Position numbers and translations under genes: made by a program. From NCBI GenBank assembly GCA_026874595.1, contig CM049312.1:27833956-27897955 (forward strand): DNA of 64,000 nucleotides, given 5' to 3'. Positions 28,529-38,996 of the stretch are shown here, one piece after another. Source of the DNA: Sipunculus nudus (taxonomy: Eukaryota; Annelida; Sipuncula; Golfingiida; Sipunculidae). Position 1 is the first letter of the stretch. Every line of letters begins with the position of its first letter. The notes under the pieces are model-generated. The model was not told where the DNA came from and searched no databases. It was given only the letters and a program-made list of their open reading frames with translations.

Positions 28529-29416
28529 ATGGGTAAAGGAAACAGTAAATTCCGTTGGCAACAGCTGGCCGAAACGCCAGATGTGAAGGTCAAACGTATG
28601 AAGAGCGAACTGTGCCGCAGGAAAACGTTTGAAAGTTGGCCAGGAAAAGATATGATCAAACCCCGCATGATGGCTGCTTCGGGGTTTTACTACGACGACA
28701 TTTCTGCCGTGATCAACTGCGCCTTTTGTGCAGCATCTTTCACTGAGTATCCCACAGGTTTCTGTCCTATGTGGTTCCATATGTTGTACTTTGGAAACGC
28801 ATGTCCCTTTATCAACGGGAAACCGACTGACAACATCCCGGCGCCAGACAGTCTTGATCCAACGTCATTTCACACTATGGAGGCTTTGGGAATACGCAAG
28901 CACAACCCTGTCGTACCCGCCATGGGAACACTTGAGGAGAGACTTGACTCGTTCAAACCGTTACACCGCCGCTGGCCAATAGGGACTGTGCCCCCATCCG
29001 AGCAAATGGCTGAAGCAGGTTTTTTTCACCTAGGAGTAGGCGCACAGACCCGATGCTTCTGCTGCGGTAAGAAGTGCGGGGAGTTTGGACCAAACGATGA
29101 CCCATGGAAAGCACACGAAAGGTTTAGCCCAAAATGTCTGTTTGTTATCCGCTGTAAGCCACGATCAGTTGCCGACCAGCAAAGACGTCCCAGCCACGGC
29201 GCACGACATGACACATTCGATGTCGGCGGTGAAACGTTCGGCCGTGCGGAAACAGGACGCACACTGTTGTGCACCGTCTGCTTAGAAAACGAAGTGGAGG
29301 TTATCTTTTTCCCCTGCAAACATATAATCGTCTGCAACCAGTGTGCTCTGTGTTTGCTCCACTGTCCCGTGTGCCGTGAACCTATATATGGCAGTGCAAA
29401 CGTGTTCATCGCTTGA
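28529..29416 (+). CDS. Inhibitor-of-apoptosis protein 1: two BIR-type zinc domains and RING (295 aa)
   Basis: The frame opens with GTG at 28520; ATG 28529 is the start. A first, divergent BIR (residues about 30-100) has 'RRKTFESWPGKD', 'CAFC' and a downstream His/Cys pair but an atypical insertion. A second BIR (about 145-210) is canonical: 'RRWPIG', 'AEAGFFHLG', 'CFCCGKKCGEF', 'DDPWKAHERFSPKC'. The C-terminal RING (about 245-295) starts 'LCTVCLENEVEVIFFPC' and ends with 'CPVCREPI'. Such proteins bind caspases or IAP antagonists through BIRs and ubiquitylate through the RING. It is the first of three adjacent IAP genes and probably a host-derived, duplicated family. Confidence 0.9.
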   Translation: MGKGNSKFRWQQLAETPDVKVKRMKSELCRRKTFESWPGKDMIKPRMMAASGFYYDDISAVINCAFCAASFTEYPTGFCPMWFHMLYFGNACPFINGKPTDNIPAPDSLDPTSFHTMEALGIRKHNPVVPAMGTLEERLDSFKPLHRRWPIGTVPPSEQMAEAGFFHLGVGAQTRCFCCGKKCGEFGPNDDPWKAHERFSPKCLFVIRCKPRSVADQQRRPSHGARHDTFDVGGETFGRAETGRTLLCTVCLENEVEVIFFPCKHIIVCNQCALCLLHCPVCREPIYGSANVFIA

Positions 29417-30041
29417 ACCTATCGAACCATGTGAATAGTACAGTGACCGTTAACTTTCACGAAATTAGGAATATACTAATATATGTTAAGTGTTAACATA
29501 TCAGTGTCATCATCATATGTACACCTCTGTATGTAAAACAAACCATACTCGCTCATACGAGTGTCAAGGACGTGATGTCTTTGTAAGAGGATATGACTGC
29601 TAATCACGTACCGGATACCCTGCTACTTAAACGTGGTTTATGGAAACAATGTATAAAACGTCGTTGGTCGTATGTTTCGGTTATGACGCACACCAGCAGG
29701 GAGTTTTTTTGGTGTTTACGTAGTTATTTGATATATGTGTTTGTGAGTCACGTTACCCCTGCCATTAAACATGTTTTACAAAACGTTGTTTGTGCGTGTT
29801 GTGGAATTTCCTATGTTTGACGTCATGTCTGCTTTCTTGCTATATAAGCTCAGCACAACAGAATGTTCAGCATAACCGCCGCGGACGTCGACTGTTCAGT
29901 TTCGGCATCATAAGTCAGCATCCTGTCATTAATAAACGGAGTGACTGTTATTTGGCACAGGGCTCTACAATTGATTCCATATGACTATCGTGCTGCTGAG
30001 CTCGTCTGGAACTTATATACACCACAGGTTGTCTGTCCAAT
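29417..30041 (+). promoter_or_regulatory. Spacer between IAP genes with two TATA elements
   Basis: TATATAA near 29840 precedes only a 16-codon ATG frame. TTATATAC at about 30012-30019 stands some 25 nt before the ATG of the spliced IAP gene. AATAAA at 29931 could end an upstream transcript. The 75-codon frame at 29593 is described separately. Confidence 0.45.
29593..29820 (+). CDS. Possible small protein between IAP genes (75 aa)
   Basis: ATG-started frame, rich in Arg/Lys/Trp at the N-terminus, then a hydrophobic stretch ('WCLRSYLIYVFVSHV') and three Cys at the C-terminus. No clear TATA box upstream. Could be a small membrane protein or chance. No family recognised. Confidence 0.25.
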   Translation: MTANHVPDTLLLKRGLWKQCIKRRWSYVSVMTHTSREFFWCLRSYLIYVFVSHVTPAIKHVLQNVVCACCGISYV

Positions 30042-32129
30042 ATGGTAACTATATATAATAACTTGACGGGAGAGATTGTCAGTGACCGTGAACATTACAG
30101 ATATGAGATCAACCGGCTGGTGTCATACAAAACGTGGCCGAAAGGAAACCCAGCATTTCCGACAGCTCTGGCAAAAGTCGGGTTCTATTATACAGGGCGT
30201 GAAGATGAGGTAAAGTGCTTTGTTTGTGACATTCGTCTGAAACGTTGGGTGGAAACGGACCTCCCGTTGTCCGAACACGAGAGACACGCTCCTAGGTGCC
30301 AGTTCATTTTAGGAATCGACATTGGAAATGTTCCTATGGTCGCTGAAAATGAAGTGTTTTCGTTGGACAGAATACGCGAAGAAGAACGCAAGGTCACATT
30401 ACTGAGACAGACTGCCTCTGAGACAACAGGTGGAGCAAGTGGTAGCGCTACATCTAACACAAACAATGTGCCCTTACCGTTTATATTCACCTTCTTTGGC
30501 AACACTGGAGCAAAATGTAAAGTGCCACAACTGAAGATTGCTGTGAAGGAAACTTTAACTTCATTGCAACCCAACAATGAAGGGCGTTCTCCACAGTCCC
30601 ATGTTCAAGCTGCTGCTGGCCCGTCCAGCATGCCCGCTGCATTCAATACAGGTCAGGATAAACCTCGGGAAGCAGAAACGGGTAGGGAAAAACCTCGGGC
30701 TCTAACACCGTCAAATTCTACACCGGGCATGTCGACATTGAGCCAGGATATGCAGAACCTATCTTTGCAGAGAACCAGTGTCAGCACGTCCAATATTCCA
30801 GAGACCCCTGGGGTAAGTTAAATGTTTGCAATCACGTTATAGAGCTGATACATACATAGCGAAACTGTCAAATTGTTATACATTTGATCATAGATTACAG
30901 CGCATGTAAAGGTTTGCGGGGTGTTTTGCTGTTGTGAGAAACGTATGGGTAACATGTGCGTTTAACTGAAACGGACATATGATCATGTGGACGTCATTGC
31001 ACGTTACGACAATAAAGTCTGTTCTGTTTTTCAGGCACCTGATGAGATGTGTGACGCGGCAAGCATCAGAACGATGATGCACCACGCGGCACATCCACAA
31101 TACGCTGACGTAGCGATCCGGTTCAGGTCATTCAGACTGTGGCAGGCGTCGTCAATTCAACCTGTCGCCAGACTCTGTCAAGCGGGCTTCTTTTACATAG
31201 GCCAGGACGACCGTGTACGCTGTTTTATGTGCGGAGGTGGACTTTGTAATTGGGATGCAGACGATAATCCTTGGACCGAACACGCACGTTGGTTCCCCCG
31301 CTGTGAGTTCCTGAATGCATGCAGACACATACCGGAGGTCCAGAATGCCATCAACGGTATGATAGACGAGTCTGAACAGGCGGGTGAGAACCGTTCACGA
31401 ACTGATATTTCTGACGTTGTTGCTTCTTTTATGACTACACCAATGGTTAAAGAGGCACTTGAAATGGGCTTTACAAGGGATAGCATTAAGGGTGCTATGC
31501 GACTTAAGGGACGGGCATGTGTTGACATCAATGAACTGATGGATGCTGTAAAAAAGTTTGCAGTGACTCAAAGCCGTTTTGAAAAAACAGTCACATATGC
31601 AAACGTTGCACATACAGAGATTGATTCGGAGGATGAAAACGAACCGGAAAATGCTTCTACCTCTGTTGCAGCCTCAGCGTGCAAGAACGGCGAGTGTGGA
31701 ACAAGCCAGGGTAAGGAGGCAACAGGAACGAGCACCCAGAAAACAGAGAAATGTTCTGATAGCTCTAAGAAACGTAAGAAAAAGAAGACACAGAAGAAGA
31801 AGCAAAATAAGAAAAGCGAACAGGTCCCACAGCCGACACCTGGTAGCGCCGGGGAAACAGCAGATGACAAAGAAAGCGAAAAGGCCCCACAGCCGACAGG
31901 TAGTAGCGCCGGGGAAACGGCTGATGACAAAGAACGCCGTGATACACTTTCCGCAGAAATACAGGCACTCCGCGACAAGACGAAGTGCAAAGTCTGTCTG
32001 ACGAGCGAGGTTAACATCGTCTTCTTACCATGCAGCCATTTGGTCTGTTGCCTTGACTGTTCCCTGCAGCTGCAAAAATGTCCCATTTGTCGTGAACTCA
32101 TTAAAGCCACAGTGAAAACATTTATGTGA
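30042..32129 (+). CDS. Spliced IAP: BIR-BIR-UBA-RING, cIAP/XIAP-like (exons 30042-30812 and 31035-32129)
   Basis: Two adjacent frames join in phase 0 through a GTAAGT donor at 30813 and a TTCTGTTTTTCAG acceptor ending at 31034. Exon 1 (257 codons) carries a BIR ('WPKGNPAFPTALAKVGFYY', 'VKCFVCDIRLKRW', 'EHERHAPRC') and a Ser/Thr/Pro/Asn-rich linker. Exon 2 (364 codons plus stop) holds a second BIR ('WQASSIQPVARLCQAGFFY', 'CFMCGGGLCNWDADDNPW'), a UBA-like segment ('VKEALEMGFTRDSIKGAM'), a Lys-rich stretch, a tandem 'PQPT..GSAGETADDKE' repeat and a RING ('CKVCLTSEVNIVFLPC', 'CPICRELI'). Exon 2 read alone would need a GTG start, supporting splicing. The product of about 621 residues has the domain order of animal cIAPs. 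Confidence 0.85.
30813..31034 (+). other. Intron of the spliced IAP gene (222 nt)
   Basis: It begins GTAAGT and ends in a pyrimidine-rich tract plus CAG. Without splicing, exon 1 reads three more codons to TAA at 30819-30821. The unspliced message would give a BIR-only protein lacking the RING. Confidence 0.8.
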
Positions 32130-32446
32130 ATGACACACAAGGGTCATATGATGGTAAATAACGATTCGTGCGTATACTACACCGACACGCAGTGTGAAAA
32201 GAGGTACAATATTTGACTCTCCCCCTAAGTGTTGTTACTGCTACCGCTTCATTTCTGATACATACATATTTGCCATATACAGTTAGTGGTGTGTATGTAT
32301 CATGTATAGCCCCCGTTACACCACGTAGATCGCTTAGCATAAAGGCACGTGGTCTGCCGTGTTGCACAACACATATTCCCCACGTCTTCCATATATAGCC
32401 GCGCTCCAGGGACTGCACTGCAGTCTGTACTCGACCATCCGTTAAC
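32130..32446 (+). promoter_or_regulatory. Promoter region of the third IAP gene
   Basis: Spacer of 317 bp with TATATA at 32392-32397, about 50 nt before ATG 32447. No convincing ORF; the frames reading through are shadows. Confidence 0.45.
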
Positions 32447-33034
32447 ATGTCTGACATATCTCTCTCCGTGCCCGCTATGAGAAAGGTAACAACGTTAACT
32501 GAGGTTGTAGGACAGGAGGTATTACCCACCGTCTATTTAACTCAGCCTTCTATGCAACAGTACATAGATCGCCTGGCGTCGTTTTTACCGAACTGGCCTG
32601 CACGCGACATACAAAAGCCTGCCAGGCTGGCAGAAGCTGGCTTGTATTACACGGGCAGCGCAGACAAGGTTAAGTGTTTCCAATGCGGTGTCCTTCTTGA
32701 CCAGTGGTTGCCAGAACACGACCCGTGGGTAGAGCATGCCAAACGGACACATGGATGCTCTTTCCTGGATGCACGCCTAAGCGTAACCTCGCATGAAAAC
32801 GTCTTGGCGTCACCCAAAGCTACCGATCAACAAACAAGACGTCAAACCCCAATACAAGACGAAGGACAAAACGAGGACAGGTGTTTGTGCAAGGTGTGTT
32901 TTGCAGAGGAAGTGAGTGTCGTCTTCTTGCCTTGTAATCACCTGCTGGTGTGCAACACATGCTCTGCTCAGCTTCAGGTTTGCCCCCAATGCAATGTGCG
33001 CGCATCAAACAAGATACGTATATATTTATGTTGA
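32447..33034 (+). CDS. IAP 3: single BIR plus RING (195 aa)
   Basis: ATG-started. The BIR occupies residues about 40-105: 'LPNWPARDIQKPARLAEAGLY', 'VKCFQCGVLLDQW', 'EHDPWVEHAKRTHGC'. A short linker leads to a C-terminal RING (about 145-195): 'CLCKVCFAEEVSVVFLPC', 'HLLVCNTC', 'CPQCNV'. The compact architecture is that of baculoviral and short invertebrate IAPs. Third member of the local IAP cluster; BIR and RING are closest in pattern to those of the spliced gene upstream. Confidence 0.92.
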   Translation: MSDISLSVPAMRKVTTLTEVVGQEVLPTVYLTQPSMQQYIDRLASFLPNWPARDIQKPARLAEAGLYYTGSADKVKCFQCGVLLDQWLPEHDPWVEHAKRTHGCSFLDARLSVTSHENVLASPKATDQQTRRQTPIQDEGQNEDRCLCKVCFAEEVSVVFLPCNHLLVCNTCSAQLQVCPQCNVRASNKIRIYLC

Positions 33035-33156
33035 GTATCGACTAAAACATTGTTGTACTGGCGCGCGGACTTTATTACCCACGGACCATGTGTATTATCA
33101 GTCGTATATTCTAGAACAGTTCGTATAACGGCCCCTGTGGATATTGTGTATTACTG

Positions 33157-33208
33157 TATATGAAATAAAACAGGTTTATGTAGATATGAAATAAAACAGG
33201 TTTATGTA
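33157..33208 (+). repeat. Tandem 25-bp repeat carrying two polyadenylation signals
   Basis: TATGAAATAAAACAGGTTTA is followed after 5 nt by a second copy, so two AATAAA signals occur in succession past the third IAP gene. Two copies only. Confidence 0.7.
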
Positions 33209-33330
33209 CAGCTCCGGTTAGTCCGGGCGCGTATTTACTGCATGTTTGTTACATATCGTATAAACCGTCGTATCCATAACCGTCTTTATTGTGTTTTTGT
33301 TGATATTTGTGATGTACGTGTAGTGTTCGT

Positions 33331-36300
33331 ATGAGTGTATCTTGTCCAAATGCTCCTGGATATTTGAACGCAGTAAATGTAACGATGGATTGTCAGCATT
33401 TTGTCTTTTGCCGTAGGGTGTCATGCAAGAACGAAGGTCTGGTGCCCTATGCACCTTCCGAATCATTGAAGCGTAAGCTCCAAGTGCGTGGCACGAATTT
33501 TAAAAAACGCGGCCGTAAACCTTGGGATCTTTGGGTTGAAAGGACGTCTGTTGACACTAGCCCTTGTGAAAATGGGTTCATCCTCGGGTTTGATCCTACG
33601 ACATGGACTCCAGTGGCGATCATACACCTGTACACGGGTTTCTTGATGTATCGGGCAGATACCCAAAGTTTGTTTTGGAGGGGCTACATTTCCAATGACA
33701 CAAAGGTGAACGGGTCGGCGTCACTAGGTGCGCACTTGAGCCAACTGATCAAGTTACCAGACCCTTACTTGTTTCACACTGTGCATGCCGACTGGAAGGG
33801 CCTGACAGGGGCATTTCAAGGAAGACATATGCAACCGGGTTTCATGGATATGGGAGTTCGCCGATTCAACCAAGACGCGAATGCCATAGAGTCAGGGCTG
33901 GCCCCGTGCGACGCAGACAGTGCATGGGGGAACTGCCGTTCATCTTTCATAGAGTCCCTACCGGTTGAATTCCAGGGTGATGGGGATATCTCAACAGCCC
34001 TCGATCTTCACAAAGCAGGTGACCAATGGCGGGAAAATGAAGAACACTTAGTGCGGGATGCGGGGGCAGCTGTCCTGACGTACGAGACGGTTCATCTTTC
34101 AGGCAAACGTTACAGGCTGCTACTAGCTGACCTACTGCCACAAAACGGGAAAAACCATAAATCGTGCAACGCGTCTGACAAACGCTGGCAAAATACTGCC
34201 GACCCGTCGGACGAAAGTCTACACACGTGTGACTGTTACAGCTACCGTCTGAAGGATCACCCAGTTCTGTGGAAGGCCTTAACACCCACGTCTTACGCCC
34301 TCTGCGAACTGGATAATTTCGAACTGGCTCCGGCCTGGGTATGCGTCTGGACAGCAGACAAACATCGGGAGGACAAAAGCGCCGTTGACACATCACGCAA
34401 CTTGGACAACCTCTTGGGACGGGAGCGATTTGCGACCGTGCGGGCTAAATGCCACCAGTGGATGAACAAACTTCTGTGCTTGATCGCTGACGCCGCCAAA
34501 ACAGGCGTACCATCCGAGGACACGCAACTACGGCATTTAGAAAAAAGACAGAAACGAAATTTAAGTATTTGTTCACAACCGAGCCTACACGGCACAGAGA
34601 AATGGGTCGCGTCGACCTGTAGACAGAAGAAACAAACAGAGTTACCACACCTTTCATGGTTGGACACAGCCTGGGCTGACAAAGCCGAAAAACTAAGTTT
34701 GACCACCTCGGAGCTTGCTGCGTACAACTGTGAGCGGGTCGCCAGGTTGGTTGCAGTCCCTCGGGCACAGCTCCCGAAACTTACAGCAGACAGCAAAAGC
34801 CAATCTACAACGAAAGCATATGGGGTGGACCATCCGTCATTCGTTCAGAGTAAACCCGGCGTTACCTTCGAGGAATACGACAGCGACGTGGACGAAGACA
34901 TATCACAACATGCTGCCACAGCAAAGGAGACTTTTTCCGGTGAGGCAACGTCGGCAAGTACGTCTGCAAGTGACGACACAGCTTTGCCTGTAGAAAGGCC
35001 AAAAGAGGCTACCAGTGTGACCCCTGTGTGGTTGTGCGATATAATGGGGAAGGTCATGGCAGCGTACGTGTACATGTGTGTGAACTATGTGTCGAGATGC
35101 AGAGGGACGGGTGTCGCACGTTTGAAGTCTCACGTGAGGCAATCGATGCGTTTGCGGGAGCGGAGAAAGGATGAACCGCCTGATGCAGACGTTGTCCTGT
35201 TTAACCTGCTGTCCCCCGAGCTGCCACAACACCACGTATACATACGGCTTATGGGCGACATGTGCAAGGAGGACAAGATTGCCCTGAAGGTGTTGTTGAC
35301 GGCTGCTGCTGACGTGGTGGGGTTCAGCGCTGCAGACTGTTTCGAGAATGGGTCGCTGTCCACCGATGATACCCCATACAGCAGACAGAGGATCCAGGAG
35401 GGCGATGTTTACGTAGGCGCGGTATGGCCACTGTCTGAACGAACCTGCGTCAGAGAAGAACCAGAACAAGCGTTCCGTTTGTTGCTGGAAAAATGCAGGG
35501 AGAAGTGGGACGATTCAGTGTCCCGACGGGATTCCCTGTGGTCATATATGCCGACAACGGATAACATGCTGTGGGATAAAGGATGCGAGCACGCCCGGAT
35601 CCAGACATCGGCACAAGTGCGACGCATGGCCGGGTGGCTGGGTCTGCACCTTTCAGGAAAGACGGCGATCTACCTGTTAGCGACATGCATACCCGACTGT
35701 ATGGGTAATGCATGCGATCGAACAAAAGCAGGAGGGGCTTCCCCGTTGGTCAACATGATAATGGAGGACATCGTCCTGAGCCAGGCGATGAAACCAAAGA
35801 CGGCAAAGGAACAGGACCTCTTGGTGTCGGGCGACTGGTGGGACTGTGGGAAAACATACCTCTGGACACAACGGCTGTCGCTTTTGAACATAGAGGATAA
35901 ATGGAAGGCAAAGATCGCACGGCATTTGAAACCGTTGGGAATATGGGTGCTGCATTTTGTGGAAAGGTTCATGCACGCCCACGTTACGAGTGGTTCAAGT
36001 TCCAATAACGTGGTGCACGCCCGTTTCCGGGCGGGCAGCTACTTGGCCACTACCCTGTTGTTGAAAGCCATCGGGCGGCTGTGCGGAATGTGCCGCATAT
36101 TTTTGCGTCGGCTACCTGTCCCTCCGACGGACGCTAAGGAGGCGCGAACGCTTAGACAAAAACGGGTCAACTTTTTGCGCCGAAGGGCACAAAACATAAA
36201 CAACATCTGCGTGCACATCGCAGAAAGGTTGCTTGACACAGGATCCGAATCAGATGAGCTGCGGGCACACATGCGCTGCATGATCACAAGAAAAGCACCA

Positions 36301-36579
36301 TTATTCCTGTGGGATCCCTCCCGTCCAAACCTATCTGGATACCTGAAGCGTTGCATAAAGGATTCCTGCCCTGCAGTATCGACTGGACAGACCGAAAGAT
36401 GGCTGAGGAGCATCACCCAATATAAGGCGGTGGCCAGTGGTAACAGCCAGTCCGCCTTGTGGGATATACACACGTGCATCCACGGCACGCCGTTTACTGC
36501 ACAAGACAGCGTGACAGATGTTCACAGCTCTCCTGTTTGGAATGACTTTTGCGTTTGGATGAAAACGCACGTGTTTTAA
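33331..36579 (+). CDS. Large protein of unknown function (1082 aa)
   Basis: ATG-started, with the stop 9 bp before the ATG of the next gene, so the two are probably co-regulated. The N-terminal 100 residues are Cys-rich ('CPNAPG', 'CQHFVFCRRVSC'). The central part includes a Ser/Thr/Glu-rich acidic segment (about 505-555). A helical C-terminal half contains 'LLSPELPQHHVYIRLMGD' and 'RAGSYLATTLLLKAIGRLC'. No membrane span and no recognised enzymatic motif. Size and gene coupling suggest a structural or late-transcription protein, but I do not assign one. Confidence 0.82.
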   Translation: MSVSCPNAPGYLNAVNVTMDCQHFVFCRRVSCKNEGLVPYAPSESLKRKLQVRGTNFKKRGRKPWDLWVERTSVDTSPCENGFILGFDPTTWTPVAIIHLYTGFLMYRADTQSLFWRGYISNDTKVNGSASLGAHLSQLIKLPDPYLFHTVHADWKGLTGAFQGRHMQPGFMDMGVRRFNQDANAIESGLAPCDADSAWGNCRSSFIESLPVEFQGDGDISTALDLHKAGDQWRENEEHLVRDAGAAVLTYETVHLSGKRYRLLLADLLPQNGKNHKSCNASDKRWQNTADPSDESLHTCDCYSYRLKDHPVLWKALTPTSYALCELDNFELAPAWVCVWTADKHREDKSAVDTSRNLDNLLGRERFATVRAKCHQWMNKLLCLIADAAKTGVPSEDTQLRHLEKRQKRNLSICSQPSLHGTEKWVASTCRQKKQTELPHLSWLDTAWADKAEKLSLTTSELAAYNCERVARLVAVPRAQLPKLTADSKSQSTTKAYGVDHPSFVQSKPGVTFEEYDSDVDEDISQHAATAKETFSGEATSASTSASDDTALPVERPKEATSVTPVWLCDIMGKVMAAYVYMCVNYVSRCRGTGVARLKSHVRQSMRLRERRKDEPPDADVVLFNLLSPELPQHHVYIRLMGDMCKEDKIALKVLLTAAADVVGFSAADCFENGSLSTDDTPYSRQRIQEGDVYVGAVWPLSERTCVREEPEQAFRLLLEKCREKWDDSVSRRDSLWSYMPTTDNMLWDKGCEHARIQTSAQVRRMAGWLGLHLSGKTAIYLLATCIPDCMGNACDRTKAGGASPLVNMIMEDIVLSQAMKPKTAKEQDLLVSGDWWDCGKTYLWTQRLSLLNIEDKWKAKIARHLKPLGIWVLHFVERFMHAHVTSGSSSNNVVHARFRAGSYLATTLLLKAIGRLCGMCRIFLRRLPVPPTDAKEARTLRQKRVNFLRRRAQNINNICVHIAERLLDTGSESDELRAHMRCMITRKAPLFLWDPSRPNLSGYLKRCIKDSCPAVSTGQTERWLRSITQYKAVASGNSQSALWDIHTCIHGTPFTAQDSVTDVHSSPVWNDFCVWMKTHVF

Positions 36580-36588
36580 AAATCACGA

Positions 36589-38808
36589 ATGTCGTCTGTA
36601 TCGTATCACGCGCCATCAGCGACGCGCCCTCGAGATGGGGGCGATTCGACCACCACCACCGAATCCGTCATTCACGCTCACACCCAATTTCTACGGGGGT
36701 TATGCCGGGCGATATTCCTCACGCAGTACCAAACAGCGGACAAGGCCGGTCTGGACGGATTTCTCACACAAAGCGTAAAACATGCGATCCGAGATTCAGG
36801 TCTCGCTGCCTTCAAAATTACGCAGTGTGATCTGTCAACAGAAGAGGTTTTTCTGTTAAGATGCGTAGCACAACCACTGCTGTTCGACCCCGAAGGTGTT
36901 GACCGGTTATCGGACTTGTGTTCCTTCTTTGAGACGGGAGGCCCGAATGCAACTGCATGGTTGTATACTTACAATCTGGGACTGCGGTTTTACAAGTGGT
37001 TCTGTCACAATTGGTCCAATGATACTGATCGACAGAGAGAATCGGGTTTTGCGCAAGACGTTTCTTTGGTTTATGACCTGTGCTGCGCGTGCAGTCTGAG
37101 TGTTATACCCTTTGACACGGACGTGGACGATGACGCACATGCCGCTTGCCTGTCGCGGGCCAGAGAATACAGGCGTCGTCTGAGACGCGTCTTCCTACAT
37201 GAAAGTTTAAGCGATTGCCTGTCAATAGATGTAGAGCTACAGGAGGCCATAATCAACTGTATATACGAATTCGGAAGCGGCGCATCCGCCCCAGCACGCC
37301 AATGGTACCTGTCGCTGTCCGAAAACCTGATACAAACCACAAAAGGGGAAGGCTCAGGAGACGCAGCAGACGAGCAGGGCGTGACGGAGCACGCAGAGAT
37401 GCCCACACCGTCTTGCCTGGGTGAAGTCATACGCAACAGGATTTCATTTTTCCGTGAGGTTTGTTCTTCTGCCCAGCCCACGTTTGCCCCAGCGGATGAA
37501 AGCAACGGCGACCAGGGCAATTCGGAAACGTGGCAGCGGGCGTGTTCTGAACCTGTTGCTCCGAGTTTGGTACACGTATCCTCGTTGAACGCAGTTGAAC
37601 ACCTCAGCCGTGTAAACCTTTGCCGCTCCACTTCCGCCAGGGCGGTAGCCGTATCATTACCAAATGGCTGCATTGTGAACGCGGGTCCAGACTCCAGGAC
37701 TGATCTGTTCTCAGGTATGGGGCCTATCATGAAACATTGGCTAAACCGTTGCAAGACGGCGTGTAGCGAAAAGCGACCGCATGCGCTGTCCCAGCAGCGA
37801 ACGGGTCACATGGATGCAGTTATCCTCCATAAAATTAAGAACATGAGTAAAATGCTGCGACGCACCGTGTTTGTACCACTCGGAAGGGGACCGGCTGTCA
37901 TGAGTGTCGGAACAAACAATGTAGAAAACAAATCACAAGAAGCAGACCTTGTAGGTTTCGTGTTACGTTCCTTTATACAGGAAAGGTACCGTTGGCAGAT
38001 GTACAGCACGATATCAGATACGTTGGCTGGTGGACTAGAATACATAACATTCTTGAAGGTTGCGTGCACGCTGTGCCAGGCCAAGTGCGTCCGGAAGCCG
38101 TTCATAACAGAGTTCACCCGCAGCGTTTGCGTTGACGTAGATCGTCTGAACAAGGGCGGGAAATGTCAACCCCGCTTCGTGCACACACCGAGCCTGCGGG
38201 TGGGAACTCCTTACGGAGGGTTCTCAGTCACAGCCCTGCCCTTGTCATGGCACAGGGTTTACGAAGCCCCTGCTCCGCCTGCGATGGCAAAACGGGTTTC
38301 GCGTGAACTGTACGTGCACGCCGAACGCCACATGATGCTCTGTTCCGGTGACAGGCACGGGGTGCCGATGGCATACGTCACATCCGGGCGGTTCGGTCCA
38401 GTGACAGTCACAGGATCTACGAAAGACCCTCCCGCCGTGGTAGGGACGCCGAGATGCACCGGGAAGAAAAAAGGTTGCGTATCGAAAGCATCGCTGTGCG
38501 TCGTGCAGGTATGCAATGGTGAGAGAACGTGCTACGAACTTGTCCACACCATCGGGGAAGGCTTCGAGAACGCAGTTTGCTGTTCCTGCGACGCAAAAAA
38601 CGCACAAGCGCTTCAGAGAGCGACGTGCGTGCGTCATTTCGAAGACACACACTTCCACGGACCCTCATCGAGCTGGAACGAGAACACAGACGAAACAGAG
38701 CTGTCGCTCCATGAAAAGAGAGTGAAGCATGTCGTGGGTCTTTGCCGGAACAAAATCCCGCAAAAACACCTGTGTCAAGGTTGCCTTTGTTGGTATGCAT
38801 GTGATTGA
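36589..38808 (+). CDS. Cys-rich protein; weak candidate for UL32/UL52/ORF68-type packaging accessory protein (739 aa)
   Basis: ATG-started. Several CxC/CxxC elements are spread along the chain: 'LCCACSLSVI' (about 163-172), 'VACTLCQAKC' (about 485-494), 'AVCCSCDAKN' (about 663-672) and 'CQGCLCWYAC' at the C-terminus, with nearby His. This Cys distribution over a chain of 600-740 residues is reminiscent of the herpesvirus UL32 family, which binds zinc and helps DNA packaging. There is no membrane segment or signal peptide. I rate the family link as weak; the Cys-pair pattern is the only evidence. Confidence 0.8.
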   Translation: MSSVSYHAPSATRPRDGGDSTTTTESVIHAHTQFLRGLCRAIFLTQYQTADKAGLDGFLTQSVKHAIRDSGLAAFKITQCDLSTEEVFLLRCVAQPLLFDPEGVDRLSDLCSFFETGGPNATAWLYTYNLGLRFYKWFCHNWSNDTDRQRESGFAQDVSLVYDLCCACSLSVIPFDTDVDDDAHAACLSRAREYRRRLRRVFLHESLSDCLSIDVELQEAIINCIYEFGSGASAPARQWYLSLSENLIQTTKGEGSGDAADEQGVTEHAEMPTPSCLGEVIRNRISFFREVCSSAQPTFAPADESNGDQGNSETWQRACSEPVAPSLVHVSSLNAVEHLSRVNLCRSTSARAVAVSLPNGCIVNAGPDSRTDLFSGMGPIMKHWLNRCKTACSEKRPHALSQQRTGHMDAVILHKIKNMSKMLRRTVFVPLGRGPAVMSVGTNNVENKSQEADLVGFVLRSFIQERYRWQMYSTISDTLAGGLEYITFLKVACTLCQAKCVRKPFITEFTRSVCVDVDRLNKGGKCQPRFVHTPSLRVGTPYGGFSVTALPLSWHRVYEAPAPPAMAKRVSRELYVHAERHMMLCSGDRHGVPMAYVTSGRFGPVTVTGSTKDPPAVVGTPRCTGKKKGCVSKASLCVVQVCNGERTCYELVHTIGEGFENAVCCSCDAKNAQALQRATCVRHFEDTHFHGPSSSWNENTDETELSLHEKRVKHVVGLCRNKIPQKHLCQGCLCWYACD

Positions 38809-38996
38809 TGCACTTGCATGACAGCATTCACGAATACATGCGTGTTTTTGGCCTTCCCGAACTGACAGGCGGAACAGCATGATCCACATCCGACACCTTG
38901 TATTTGTGACGGAGACCCGTGGTTGCGTCACACGATGTACAATTCAGTCCTGGCAGCAAAGTGCATTTTGTTCATATCACGAATACATCCGCACTC

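Noticed and set aside
30987-32129. A separate IAP gene starting at 30987
   Set aside because: The frame starts with GTG inside the intron; a strong acceptor at 31034 and matching phase with the upstream exon favour one spliced gene.
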